Shown here: one piece after another, positions 1 through 7,096 of the stretch
Position numbering within the stretch: the stretch's first letter is position 1
Layout: the number at the start of each line of letters is the position of its first letter
DNA from: Ruminococcaceae bacterium UBA3710
GTDB taxonomy: Bacteria; Bacillota; Clostridia; Oscillospirales; Acutalibacteraceae
Assembly (NCBI GenBank): GCA_002371985.1
Contig: DFHZ01000095.1
Coordinates: 1-8,524, forward strand
Length of the DNA: 8,524 bases
Reading direction: 5' to 3'
Made by a program: the position numbers and the translations under genes
Notes under the pieces: generated by a model
What the model saw: the letters and a program-made list of their open reading frames with translations, nothing else
Databases searched by the model: none
Told to the model about the DNA's origin: nothing

Positions 1-350
1 CAGGTCTTGACCCTATTGGCAGGAAAAATGTTATCAAAATGATAGAGCAGTATAGAAATGCTAACAATGCTACGGTTTTGATTATATCTCATAATATGGA
101 GGATATGGCACAGATTGCCGATAAACTTCTTGTTATGAGCAAAGGTAATTTAGTAAAATTCGACACAACAAGTAATGTCTTTTCGGATTATGAGTCTTTA
201 AAAGAAATCGGTCTTAATGTTCCTACGGTAACCAATGTATTTAATATACTTAAAAATAGGGGACTTCCGATAAAATATCCGATACTTACCATAAATGATG
301 CCGTTAAATGTTTGTTGGAATTAAAAAACGGGGGTAGTACCAATGCTTAA
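1..350 (+). CDS. ecfA2: Energy-coupling factor transporter ATPase EcfA2, 3' fragment
   Basis: This is the C-terminal 115 residues of an ABC ATPase; the 5' part lies before the window and the frame begins at base 3. The first visible residues, GLDP, are the D-loop that directly follows Walker B in ABC ATPases. The switch histidine follows in LIISHNMEDMAQIAD (visible residue 30). The Walker A, Q-loop and signature motifs are not in view. The ISH-N-MED-A form and the long C-terminal helical tail fit the ECF-type ATPases that pair with EcfT to power uptake of vitamins or metals through separate substrate-binding S components. The gene overlaps ecfT by 8 nt (ATG at 343, stop at 348-350), implying translational coupling. 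Since Firmicutes usually order these genes ecfA1-ecfA2-ecfT, EcfA2 is the likelier of the two ATPases, but EcfA1 cannot be excluded from this fragment. Confidence 0.88.
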   Translation, partial: GLDPIGRKNVIKMIEQYRNANNATVLIISHNMEDMAQIADKLLVMSKGNLVKFDTTSNVFSDYESLKEIGLNVPTVTNVFNILKNRGLPIKYPILTINDAVKCLLELKNGGSTNA

Positions 351-1155
351 TGATATTACCTTCGGACAATATTTTGAAACTTCGTCTATAATACATAGAA
401 TTGACCCGAGAATAAAAATACTGCTTCTTATAAACCAAATTGTTTTTATTTTTCTTTCAAAGAATTTATACTCACTTTTTGTTGCATTGATTTTTGCATT
501 TCTTGTGATTTTTCTTTCAAAAGTCCCGCTTAAAATGTATCTTAAAAATTTAAAGGCAATTTTGCCGATAATCATTTTTACTGCGGTACTCAATCTGTTT
601 TACGGAAACAGCGGAAAACTACTCTGGTCATTTTGGAAACTTAAAATCACTACAGGCGGAATTTTTAATTCCGTATTCTTAACAACAAGAATTTTTCTGC
701 TTATTGTTGTAAGTGCGGTATTAACATATACCACTACTCCTAATGACCTCACCGATGCAATCGAAAGGCTTTTATCTCCCCTTAGATTTATCGGGCTTAA
801 AAATGCGGTGCATACTCTTGCTATGATGATGACAATAGCACTCAGATTTATTCCTACATTAGTTGACGAAACAAAGAAAATTATGAATGCACAAAAGGCA
901 AGAGGTGCAGATTTTGAGAACGGAAAACTGAAAGAAAAAATAAATGCTTTAATACCTATTCTTATTCCGCTTTTAATCTCCGCCGTACGAAGGGCATACG
1001 AACTTGCGGAGGCTATGGAGTGCCGTTGCTATAACGGTGTAGAGGGCAGAAAAAGAATGAAACAATTCCATCTTAAATGGAAAGATTTTTTTGCTGTAGG
1101 TGTATCGGCAGTATTTTCCGCACTTATAATAATAGTAAATACTATAACGGGGTAA
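343..1155 (+). CDS. ecfT: Energy-coupling factor transporter transmembrane protein EcfT
   Basis: This 270-residue integral membrane protein is the scaffold of ECF transporters. It links the EcfA ATPases in the cytoplasm to exchangeable S components in the membrane. It begins MLNDITFGQYF...IHRIDPR, the usual EcfT opening. Hydrophobic segments run at about residues 24-60, 71-86, 107-130, 156-175, 203-217 and 247-267. The two ATPase-coupling motifs are visible: Ala-Arg-Gly at 186-188, and a second at 227-229 in AMECRCY. At the second site Cys occupies the position that is usually Ala. The GVEGRKRM stretch after it is also typical of the family. A GGGGG ribosome binding site at 330-334, 8 nt ahead of the ATG, supports the start. 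It overlaps ecfA2 by 8 nt and ends 4 nt before truA, a classic Firmicute arrangement. The substrate is unknown because no S component is in view. Confidence 0.93.
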   Translation: MLNDITFGQYFETSSIIHRIDPRIKILLLINQIVFIFLSKNLYSLFVALIFAFLVIFLSKVPLKMYLKNLKAILPIIIFTAVLNLFYGNSGKLLWSFWKLKITTGGIFNSVFLTTRIFLLIVVSAVLTYTTTPNDLTDAIERLLSPLRFIGLKNAVHTLAMMMTIALRFIPTLVDETKKIMNAQKARGADFENGKLKEKINALIPILIPLLISAVRRAYELAEAMECRCYNGVEGRKRMKQFHLKWKDFFAVGVSAVFSALIIIVNTITG

Positions 1156-1159
1156 TGTT

Positions 1160-1891
1160 TTGAAAAGGTATTTGTTGAAAATTGCTTATGACGGCACTGC
1201 TTATCATGGTTGGCAGGTGCAACCGAATGCCATAACAATACAGGAAACTCTTCAAGAGGGAATAAAGAAAATTCTTCAAAAAGATATTGGTGTTACAGGT
1301 TGCAGCAGAACAGATGCAGGTGTTCACGCAAAAGAGTTTTACTGTCATTTAGACTGCGATGATAATATCCCGAAAGAAGCATTTTTAAGGGGTCTTAACT
1401 CCGTTCTTCCAAATGATATTTCCGTAATGGATGCCAAGGTTGTGCCATCCGATTTTCACGCAAGATACAGTGCAAAGGGTAAAAACTACATTTATAATTT
1501 TTATTACGGTGTAACAAATCCTTTTCTTGACAGATATGCCTTAAGGCTCGATAGGGAAATTGATTTGGATGTTACGAATGAGTTTTGCAAAAGCCTTATC
1601 GGCAAATATGATTTTTACGGATTTTCTTCGTCTGGTAGATCGGTTGAAGATACCGTAAGGACAGTAACCGACTGTAAAATTTATTTAAAAGACGATTTTG
1701 TCAGGTTTGATATTTCTGCAAACGGTTTTTTATATAATATGGTCAGAATAATTGTCGGAACGGCTCTCGGTGTTTCTTACGGAAGATTAGAAACCGATGT
1801 TGCCAAAAAGGTTTTTGAAACAAAGGACAGGAGTTTAGCAGGACAAACAGTTCCGCCAAACGGATTATTCTTAAATAAAGTATTTTATTAG
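1160..1891 (+). CDS. truA: tRNA pseudouridine(38-40) synthase TruA
   Basis: This cytoplasmic enzyme converts uridines 38-40 in the anticodon arm of tRNAs to pseudouridine. The protein has 243 residues, normal for the family. The catalytic aspartate is D52 in GCSRTDAGVHA (residues 47-57), the TruA signature. Other landmarks are the N-terminal YDGTAYHGWQ (10-19), DFHARYSAKGKNYIY in the middle, the NGFLYNMVRIIVGT segment and the closing AGQTVPPNGLFLNKVFY. The start is a TTG at 1160. The nearest ATG (1155) is out of frame and reaches a stop at once, and the TTG has a GGGG ribosome binding site at 1149-1152 with 7-nt spacing. It begins 4 nt after ecfT. In many Firmicutes truA is followed by rplM-rpsI; here unrelated envelope and protease genes follow. 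Confidence 0.95.
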   Translation: MKRYLLKIAYDGTAYHGWQVQPNAITIQETLQEGIKKILQKDIGVTGCSRTDAGVHAKEFYCHLDCDDNIPKEAFLRGLNSVLPNDISVMDAKVVPSDFHARYSAKGKNYIYNFYYGVTNPFLDRYALRLDREIDLDVTNEFCKSLIGKYDFYGFSSSGRSVEDTVRTVTDCKIYLKDDFVRFDISANGFLYNMVRIIVGTALGVSYGRLETDVAKKVFETKDRSLAGQTVPPNGLFLNKVFY

Positions 1892-1908
1892 TTTTAGGTG
1901 GTTGATTT

Positions 1909-3162
1909 ATGCCGGATTATAAAAAGAAAAAGCATAAAAGAAAAACGCTTCATAAATCAAAAAAAGACTTTGCAAATGATAGTTTCGAAATTACCGTAAA
2001 ATCTAAAAGGGAAGCGGACATTCCGAAAACTCCAAGGGTTATAAAGGGAAATAAAGAATTAAAGGGAATGAGATTTAAAGTATTCTTATCTTTCCTCGTT
2101 ATTATGGCTTTGATACTGTCTGTTTCTCTCCTGATTTTTCCGGTAGGTATAGCCGAAACATTCAATAACTTTGTTTTGTCTGTCGGTAGCGGTGAATACC
2201 CTGTTGAGATTTCAGGGTCAAGAGTTTTGAATGTATCAACACTCGACAATTACTATTATGTTTTGTCAGACCTTAATGTTTATGCCGTTTCAAATTCAGG
2301 GAAACAAATAAATTCGTTTAGTCACGGCTTTGCAAATCCTGTTTTGAAAGTATCAAAGACAAGGGCTTTAATTTATGACCAGGGACAAAAAACTTATTGT
2401 GTATATACCCTTAAAAAGGCGATTATATCAGAAACATTAAAGTTTGATATAATCTGTGCCGATGTTTCGGATTCCGGTAAATATGCTATCGCAACGCAAT
2501 CTGACTCTTATTCTTCTACGGTCAGTGTGTACGACAAAAAAGGCACGGTGGTATTCACTTGGAACTGTGCTAAAGATTTAATCAATTCGGTAACATTATC
2601 GCCGAACGGCAAGCATCTTGCGGTTTCAACCGTTAATGCAATAAACGGTGAATTGTCCTCAAAAGTATATATTCTTGATATTAGCAAAACTGATGCAAAA
2701 AACACATTTGATTATGCCGATAAAACGGTTTATTCGCTTGATTCAAACCGAAAAGGAATATATGTTGTTTCGGCTGGCGGATATAGTTTTATCAGATGGT
2801 CAAACGGCAGTAAAAATGACGAAGAAACAAAACTTGATATTGAATTTTTCAGAGAGTCTTCAAAGGGTGCTTTGATTGTAGAAAACAGAACGACCGATAG
2901 AAGCGATAATACGGTTATTCTTCTTAAAAATGACGGACAGAAGTATGGCAGTTTTGATTTTGACGGTAATATAAGTGATATTAGACAAAGCGGTTCACAT
3001 ATTTATATAATTAGCGATGGCTTTGTGTATATATACAATACTAAGGGCGAGTTAATTTCAAGGCTCAAATGCGACCACGATATAAGGTATCTTGTACCTA
3101 ACGGCTCAAGAAATGTCTCATTAGTTTCGGATAATGCAATCAACTCTATTGTTACAAGGTAG
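1909..3162 (+). CDS. DUF5711-like membrane-anchored beta-propeller protein
   Basis: This is a 417-residue protein of unknown function. The first 55 residues are very rich in Lys and Arg (MPDYKKKKHKRKT...) and should be cytoplasmic. One hydrophobic helix spans about residues 57-80, with no lipobox and no clear signal-peptidase site, so I infer an anchored protein with its large C-terminal domain outside the cell. That domain is a run of short beta-strand units resembling propeller blades, for example VSDSGKYAIA (186-195), SPNGKHLAVS (231-240) and ISDGFVYIYNTKGELIS near the end. The pattern matches my recollection of the DUF5711 family in Clostridia; I could not run a search. An AGGTGG site at 1896-1901, 7 nt before the ATG, supports the start. 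It lies 17 nt after truA and 8 nt before a CvpA-family gene, which hints at an envelope role. Confidence 0.75.
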   Translation: MPDYKKKKHKRKTLHKSKKDFANDSFEITVKSKREADIPKTPRVIKGNKELKGMRFKVFLSFLVIMALILSVSLLIFPVGIAETFNNFVLSVGSGEYPVEISGSRVLNVSTLDNYYYVLSDLNVYAVSNSGKQINSFSHGFANPVLKVSKTRALIYDQGQKTYCVYTLKKAIISETLKFDIICADVSDSGKYAIATQSDSYSSTVSVYDKKGTVVFTWNCAKDLINSVTLSPNGKHLAVSTVNAINGELSSKVYILDISKTDAKNTFDYADKTVYSLDSNRKGIYVVSAGGYSFIRWSNGSKNDEETKLDIEFFRESSKGALIVENRTTDRSDNTVILLKNDGQKYGSFDFDGNISDIRQSGSHIYIISDGFVYIYNTKGELISRLKCDHDIRYLVPNGSRNVSLVSDNAINSIVTR

Positions 3163-3170
3163 GAAACATT

Positions 3171-3884
3171 ATGAATATAATTATTGATTTAATAATAGTT
3201 GCTATTGTCATTGTTACTGCTTTAATTTCGGCTAAATACGGGTTTATCAGAACCGCTATCGAGATAGTAGGATTTATTGCAATAATATTTATTATCAATT
3301 CTTCGAGTCTTGCTATTGCCGGTGGAATATACGATAATTTAATTGATAAAAAAATTGTTTCGGCTACCGAAAATGTTGCCGTTAATACCGAAAATTCAAG
3401 TGAGGAATTTTGGAATTCTCTTCCTGAATTTATAAAAAAAGAAGATGGTATTTTCGGTGTAAAAAAAGAAACGATAATAAATGGCTTTAACAATCATTTG
3501 ACGAGTGGAATTAAGCAGACAACGAGCAGTATTTCAAAAGATTTAATAAGACCGACGGTCATTAAACCGCTTTCCTTGTTAGTTTCATTGATTATGTTTT
3601 TGGTTTTAAATCCGATAGTCCATTTTGTTGCAAAGGCAATTAACGGGGTGGTAAAAAAGAGTTTTGTAAAAGGAATAAACTCAAAGCTCGGATTTATTAT
3701 CGGATTGCCGAAAGGCTTAATATATGCCTTGATATTTGTTGTTATGCTACTGATACTTGTTAATCTTTATCCAAACGGTATATGGCTTATAAATAAAAAT
3801 AATGTTGACAATTCATATATTGTCGGTATAATTAGTAAATATTTACCTAAAAACGGTATTTTTGAGTTTATATTGAAAGTGTAA
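3171..3884 (+). CDS. CvpA-family membrane protein
   Basis: This 237-residue protein has the CvpA-type layout. Two N-terminal hydrophobic segments (about 3-20 and 25-43) are followed by a hydrophilic region (about 55-125), then two more membrane segments (about 130-152 and 174-200). The family's most conserved stretch is recognisable as INSKLGFIIGLPKGLIYAL (169-187), with its Gly, Pro-Lys-Gly and following hydrophobic helix. CvpA proteins were named for colicin V production in E. coli; in Firmicutes their molecular job is not settled, and envelope roles have been proposed. AGGA at 3161-3164, overlapping the stop of the previous gene, lies 6 nt before the ATG. The 3' end carries a promoter-like element (3805-3832) reading into the downstream clp gene. 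The hydrophilic insert is longer than in the short E. coli protein. Confidence 0.8.
   Translation: MNIIIDLIIVAIVIVTALISAKYGFIRTAIEIVGFIAIIFIINSSSLAIAGGIYDNLIDKKIVSATENVAVNTENSSEEFWNSLPEFIKKEDGIFGVKKETIINGFNNHLTSGIKQTTSSISKDLIRPTVIKPLSLLVSLIMFLVLNPIVHFVAKAINGVVKKSFVKGINSKLGFIIGLPKGLIYALIFVVMLLILVNLYPNGIWLINKNNVDNSYIVGIISKYLPKNGIFEFILKV
3805..3832 (+). promoter_or_regulatory. Candidate internal sigma-A-type promoter for clp-mgtC
   Basis: Inside the 3' end of the cvpA-family gene there is TTGACA (3805-3810), a 16-nt spacer, and TATAAT (3827-3832). Both hexamers match the housekeeping consensus exactly. A start near 3839 would give a leader of about 67 nt before the Clp ATPase ATG at 3906. No CtsR-type operator (tandem GGTCAAA-like repeats) or CIRCE repeat is seen around it. 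Chance matches to TATAAT are common in A+T-rich DNA, but the paired perfect hexamers make this a good candidate. Confidence 0.55.
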
Positions 3885-3905
3885 TTTTAAGGAGTTATTC
3901 AATAA

Positions 3906-6179
3906 ATGAAAATGTGTTCTAAATGCAAAAAAAGACCGGCTGTGGTGTTTCTTTCAAATCCGGCAACCCCCAATGCAGAGCCGGAAGGTTTGTGCCTTGT
4001 TTGTGCGAAAAGCCTCGGCATAAAGCCGGTTGACGATATGCTTAAAAGTATGAATATGACTGACGAGGACATCGAAATGATGAGCAATCAGTTTATGGAG
4101 ATGATGTCTCCCGACGGCGAAGATATTTCAGACGAAGATTCATTCGATATGGGTACAGCCCCTGCTATACCGTTTTTAAAGAATCTTTTTGGCGGAGAAA
4201 GTTCTGAAAAGACAAATACCGAAGAAAATTCAACCGACGATAAAAAAACATCCGAAAAATCGAAAAAGAAACGCAGGAGATTTCTTGACCAATATTCCGA
4301 AAACCTTTCGGAGAAGGCTAAGAACGGCAAACTTGACGCAATAATCGGAAGAGAAAAGGAACTTAACAGAACTATTCAGATTTTATCGAGAAGGTCTAAA
4401 AATAACCCCTGCCTTATAGGTGAAGCAGGTGTCGGAAAAACTGCCATTGCCGAAGGTTTGGCATTGAAAATCGCCGCCGGTGATGCTCCGGCAAGATTGC
4501 TTGATAAAGAAATATATCTGCTTGACCTTACAAGTTTGGTTGCCGGAACTCAGTTCAGGGGGCAGTTTGAAAGTAGAGTAAAGGGCTTAGTATCCGAGGT
4601 TAAAGATGCCGGCAATATAATCCTCTTTATTGACGAAATTCATAATTTAGTAGGTGCGGGAGATTCTGCCGAAGGTACTATGAATGCCGCAAATATTCTT
4701 AAACCTGCCCTTTCAAGGGGTGAAATTCAGGTTATCGGTGCTACTACTTTTAAGGAGTATAGAAAGTATATCGAAAAAGATGCCGCACTCGAACGCCGTT
4801 TTCAGCCTGTAACTGTTGAAGAGCCTTCTATCGAACAGGCGGTTGAGATTTTGCTTGGTGTAAAGGGATATTATGAGGGTTATCATAGTGTAAAAATACC
4901 TGACAATATCGTCAGAAGTGCCGTTATTCTTTCAGAAAGATATATAACAGATAGATTTTTGCCCGATAAGGCAATAGACCTTTTGGATGAGGCATGTGCT
5001 TTTACTTCGCTTGAAAATAAAGCAATAGACGAACTTTATATTGCAAATAAAAAGGTAGCAAATGCCTCGGCACAACTCGAAGAGTTGACATCCGATGCTG
5101 AGAATACCGATTACGAAAAACAAGCAATGCTTAAGGCCGAAATAGAAAAGTATAAAGCAGTTGCAAACGGGCTTTATGATGCCGCCGCTGATAATACGGT
5201 AACAGAAAAGGAACTTGCAAAGGTTATAGAAACCTGGACTGGAATACCTGCTTCTAAAATTGAGGAAACCGATTATCAGAAACTATCCTCTCTTAACGAT
5301 AAATTGAACGAAAAGGTAATAGGACAGGAAGAAGCAACAAAACTTGTTGCCGATGCGGTAAAGCGTTCAAGACTCGGTTTGGACGGAAATAAGAGACCTG
5401 CTTCATTTATTTTTGTAGGACCGACCGGGGTAGGAAAGACCTACCTTGTAAAAGTTTTATCGGAAGAACTGTTTAATACTCCGGAAACACTTATTCGCCT
5501 TGATATGACTGAATTTATGGAAAAGCATTCTGTTTCAAGAATAATCGGTGCACCACCGGGATATGTCGGATATGACGAGGCAGGGCAACTAACCGAAAAG
5601 GTAAGGAGAAAGCCTTATAGTGTTATCCTCTTTGACGAAATTGAAAAAGCACATCCTGATGTTTTGAATATTCTTCTTCAAATTCTTGACGAGGGTAGAA
5701 TTACCGATGCACAGGGAAGAGTTGTTAATTTCCAAAACACTATTATTGTTATGACCTCAAATGCCGGAAGCAGTAAAACCGAAAACCTTTTGGGATTTGC
5801 AAAGAGTGTAGCAGAAGCGTCAAAGGAAAAGGCAATTAAGGCATTAAAAGAATTTTTAAGACCTGAATTTATAGCAAGAATTGACGAAATAATAGTTTTC
5901 AATCCTTTGGATGAAAAATCGCTTGAAAAGATAGCAAAACTGGCACTTGATGAACTTAAAATTAAACTTGAAGAGAAGCATATTGATTTTTCGTATGATG
6001 ATAATGCTTGTAAGTTAATATCTGAAAAAGCAGATGGAAAAGCAACAGGTGCCAGAGAAATTAAAAATGTGATCAGAAGAGAAATTGTCGGTAGAATTGT
6101 TGATGTTCTTATTGATAATTTCTCATGCAAAAAAGTTGATTTAACCGCACAGGACGGTAATTTTAAATTATTGTATTAA
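3906..6179 (+). CDS. Clp/Hsp100 ATPase with ClpE-type zinc finger
   Basis: This 757-residue double-AAA+ unfoldase probably feeds proteins to ClpP. The N-terminus is a four-Cys zinc finger (C4, C7, C30, C33) as in ClpE, not the Clp_N repeats of ClpA, ClpB or ClpC. A Met-rich acidic stretch (about 43-83) and a charged linker (to about 125) follow. AAA module 1 has Walker A at 172-179 (GEAGVGKT), Walker B ILFIDE (239-244), pore segment GTQFRG (214-219) and ERRF (296-299). A short charged helical middle region lies at about 375-420. Module 2 has Walker A at 505-512 (GPTGVGKT), Walker B VILFDE (573-578), pore loop GYVG (552-555) and sensor-2 GAR (715-717). LGF at 629-631 sits where ClpP partners carry the tripeptide that docks into ClpP, arguing against a ClpB disaggregase. 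AAGGAG at 3889-3894 lies 11 nt before the ATG. It is ClpE/ClpC-like; I leave the symbol blank because orthology is uncertain. Confidence 0.92.
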   Translation: MKMCSKCKKRPAVVFLSNPATPNAEPEGLCLVCAKSLGIKPVDDMLKSMNMTDEDIEMMSNQFMEMMSPDGEDISDEDSFDMGTAPAIPFLKNLFGGESSEKTNTEENSTDDKKTSEKSKKKRRRFLDQYSENLSEKAKNGKLDAIIGREKELNRTIQILSRRSKNNPCLIGEAGVGKTAIAEGLALKIAAGDAPARLLDKEIYLLDLTSLVAGTQFRGQFESRVKGLVSEVKDAGNIILFIDEIHNLVGAGDSAEGTMNAANILKPALSRGEIQVIGATTFKEYRKYIEKDAALERRFQPVTVEEPSIEQAVEILLGVKGYYEGYHSVKIPDNIVRSAVILSERYITDRFLPDKAIDLLDEACAFTSLENKAIDELYIANKKVANASAQLEELTSDAENTDYEKQAMLKAEIEKYKAVANGLYDAAADNTVTEKELAKVIETWTGIPASKIEETDYQKLSSLNDKLNEKVIGQEEATKLVADAVKRSRLGLDGNKRPASFIFVGPTGVGKTYLVKVLSEELFNTPETLIRLDMTEFMEKHSVSRIIGAPPGYVGYDEAGQLTEKVRRKPYSVILFDEIEKAHPDVLNILLQILDEGRITDAQGRVVNFQNTIIVMTSNAGSSKTENLLGFAKSVAEASKEKAIKALKEFLRPEFIARIDEIIVFNPLDEKSLEKIAKLALDELKIKLEEKHIDFSYDDNACKLISEKADGKATGAREIKNVIRREIVGRIVDVLIDNFSCKKVDLTAQDGNFKLLY

Positions 6180-6192
6180 TGGGAGTACCAAT

Positions 6193-6882
6193 ATGGAAAT
6201 ATTAAGAGATGTTTTTTTAAACCGAGCAACAGACCTTGTATGGTATGATACTTTTATTCGTTTGTTAGTATCCGTAATAGCGGGTGGAATTATCGGTAAC
6301 GAGAGAGGTAGGCACGGAAGTGCGGCAGGACTCAGGACACATATACTCGTGTGCATCGGTGCTTGTGTATCGTCTCTGACCGGTATTTTTGCGTCAGTAC
6401 ATTTTGGATATACGGGAGATTTATTCCGAATTGCGGCTCAGGTTGTGTCCGGTATCGGTTTTTTAGGTGCCGGTATGATTATTGTTAAAAATACAAGTAT
6501 GATAACAGGTCTTACAACTGCCGCCGGACTTTGGACTACTGCCGTAATCGGTATTGCGATAGGCTTCGGATATTATATTGGGGCAATAATTGCTACAGTT
6601 TTTTGCGTTTTTACCGCCGCATTTCTTACAAGATTTGAAAGACAACGCAAAATGTCCGTAAACTTGTATGCTGAAATTTCAGAGCCCAAAAAAGCCGGAA
6701 AAGTTTTCGATGATGTTCATAATATGTCAGATGACGATGTTCTTATTGAGGTAGTACCTGCCAAAAGCGGAATAAATGGTAATTTGGGCTTTTTCATTAC
6801 AATTTCAAACAAAGATAATTTCAAAGAATTAAGAGAGCAAATTGAGGAAATGGACGGAGTTGCATTTGTAATTCCGGAATAA
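6193..6882 (+). CDS. MgtC/SapB-family membrane protein
   Basis: This 229-residue protein has the MgtC/SapB membrane domain followed by a small soluble domain. The diagnostic motifs are GGIIGNERGRHGSAAGLRTH (31-50) and GIGFLGAGMI (87-96), followed by TGLTTAAGLWTTAVIG. Roughly four to five membrane helices fit within residues 20-147. Residues about 154-229 (SVNLYAEISEP... to MDGVAFVIPE) read as an ACT-like regulatory domain, common in the longer members. In some pathogens MgtC supports growth at low magnesium and inhibits the F-type ATP synthase; most family members in commensal Firmicutes have no assigned role, so I claim only family membership. GGGAG at 6181-6185 is 7 nt before the ATG. The gene is 13 nt after clp and is probably cotranscribed with it. 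No magnesium-sensing leader fits in that gap. Confidence 0.9.
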   Translation: MEILRDVFLNRATDLVWYDTFIRLLVSVIAGGIIGNERGRHGSAAGLRTHILVCIGACVSSLTGIFASVHFGYTGDLFRIAAQVVSGIGFLGAGMIIVKNTSMITGLTTAAGLWTTAVIGIAIGFGYYIGAIIATVFCVFTAAFLTRFERQRKMSVNLYAEISEPKKAGKVFDDVHNMSDDDVLIEVVPAKSGINGNLGFFITISNKDNFKELREQIEEMDGVAFVIPE

Positions 6883-6891
6883 AATTGTAAC

Positions 6892-6931
6892 CCTTTTCGA
6901 TATTGCAAAGTATAATGTAATATCGGGAGGG
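6892..6931 (+). promoter_or_regulatory. RNA hairpin sequestering the RBS of the 47-residue gene
   Basis: The arms at 6892-6904 and 6919-6931 can form 13 consecutive pairs (10 Watson-Crick, 3 G-U) around a 14-nt loop. The inner seven pairs, CGATATT with AATATCG, are perfect. The 3' arm contains the whole Shine-Dalgarno GGGAGGG (6925-6931) for the ATG at 6938, so an mRNA reading through from mgtC would mask it. No T-run follows, so this is not a terminator. TATAAT (6911-6916) lies in the loop, and a start about 7 nt further on would drop the 5' arm and free the RBS. Promoter assignment is weak: no -35 sits at a good distance from TATAAT. A sigma-E-like alternative (GAATAAA at 6877-6883, then GATATT at 6899-6904) matches only partly. 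Confidence 0.5.
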
Positions 6932-6937
6932 TGAACA

Positions 6938-7081
6938 ATGCGAAAAAAGGGACCTAATCGGGGATTTATAACGATAGCGTTTGCACTCGGGCTGATTCTT
7001 AGCTGCTTTTGCCCACCGAAATTTTTAATTGCAGTTTTAGCCGTTTGGATAATTCTGTTGGGAATATCCTGCTGCAAGTGA
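6938..7081 (+). CDS. 47-residue helical-hairpin membrane peptide upstream of spoVM
   Basis: This small gene encodes 47 residues: a basic N-terminus (MRKKGPNRG), a hydrophobic helix at about 10-25, a turn CPPK (25-28), a second hydrophobic helix at about 29-44, and a C-terminal CCK. It therefore looks like a two-helix membrane hairpin with both ends probably cytoplasmic. Four of its residues are cysteine (23, 25, 45, 46). I do not recognise a named family. The coding call rests on a very strong GGGAGGG ribosome binding site (6925-6931) 6 nt before the ATG, a sensible hydrophobic composition, and tight linkage (15 nt) to spoVM, with one terminator after both. The likely role is in sporulation, by association only. 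The RBS lies in a hairpin, suggesting controlled translation. No close function can be inferred from sequence alone. Confidence 0.72.
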   Translation: MRKKGPNRGFITIAFALGLILSCFCPPKFLIAVLAVWIILLGISCCK

Positions 7082-7096
7082 TTTTCGGAGGTATTT

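Noticed and set aside
3885..3905. CtsR or HrcA (CIRCE) control site upstream of the Clp gene
   Set aside because: Neither a GGTCAAA-type tandem repeat nor the CIRCE inverted repeat is present in the gap or the preceding 100 nt.
5678..6130. 150-codon minus-strand open frame inside the Clp gene
   Set aside because: It lies antisense to conserved AAA module 2, is rich in Ser, Ile and Phe as expected from the complement of A+T-rich codons, and has no RBS support.
6885..6916. TTGTAA and TATAAT as a complete sigma-A promoter for the 47-residue gene
   Set aside because: The spacer is 20 nt, too long for a convincing housekeeping promoter. Only the -10-like element is kept, as a weak candidate.
6892..6931. 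Hairpin as a terminator between mgtC and the next gene
   Set aside because: No T-run follows on either strand; the 3' arm is the ribosome binding site instead.
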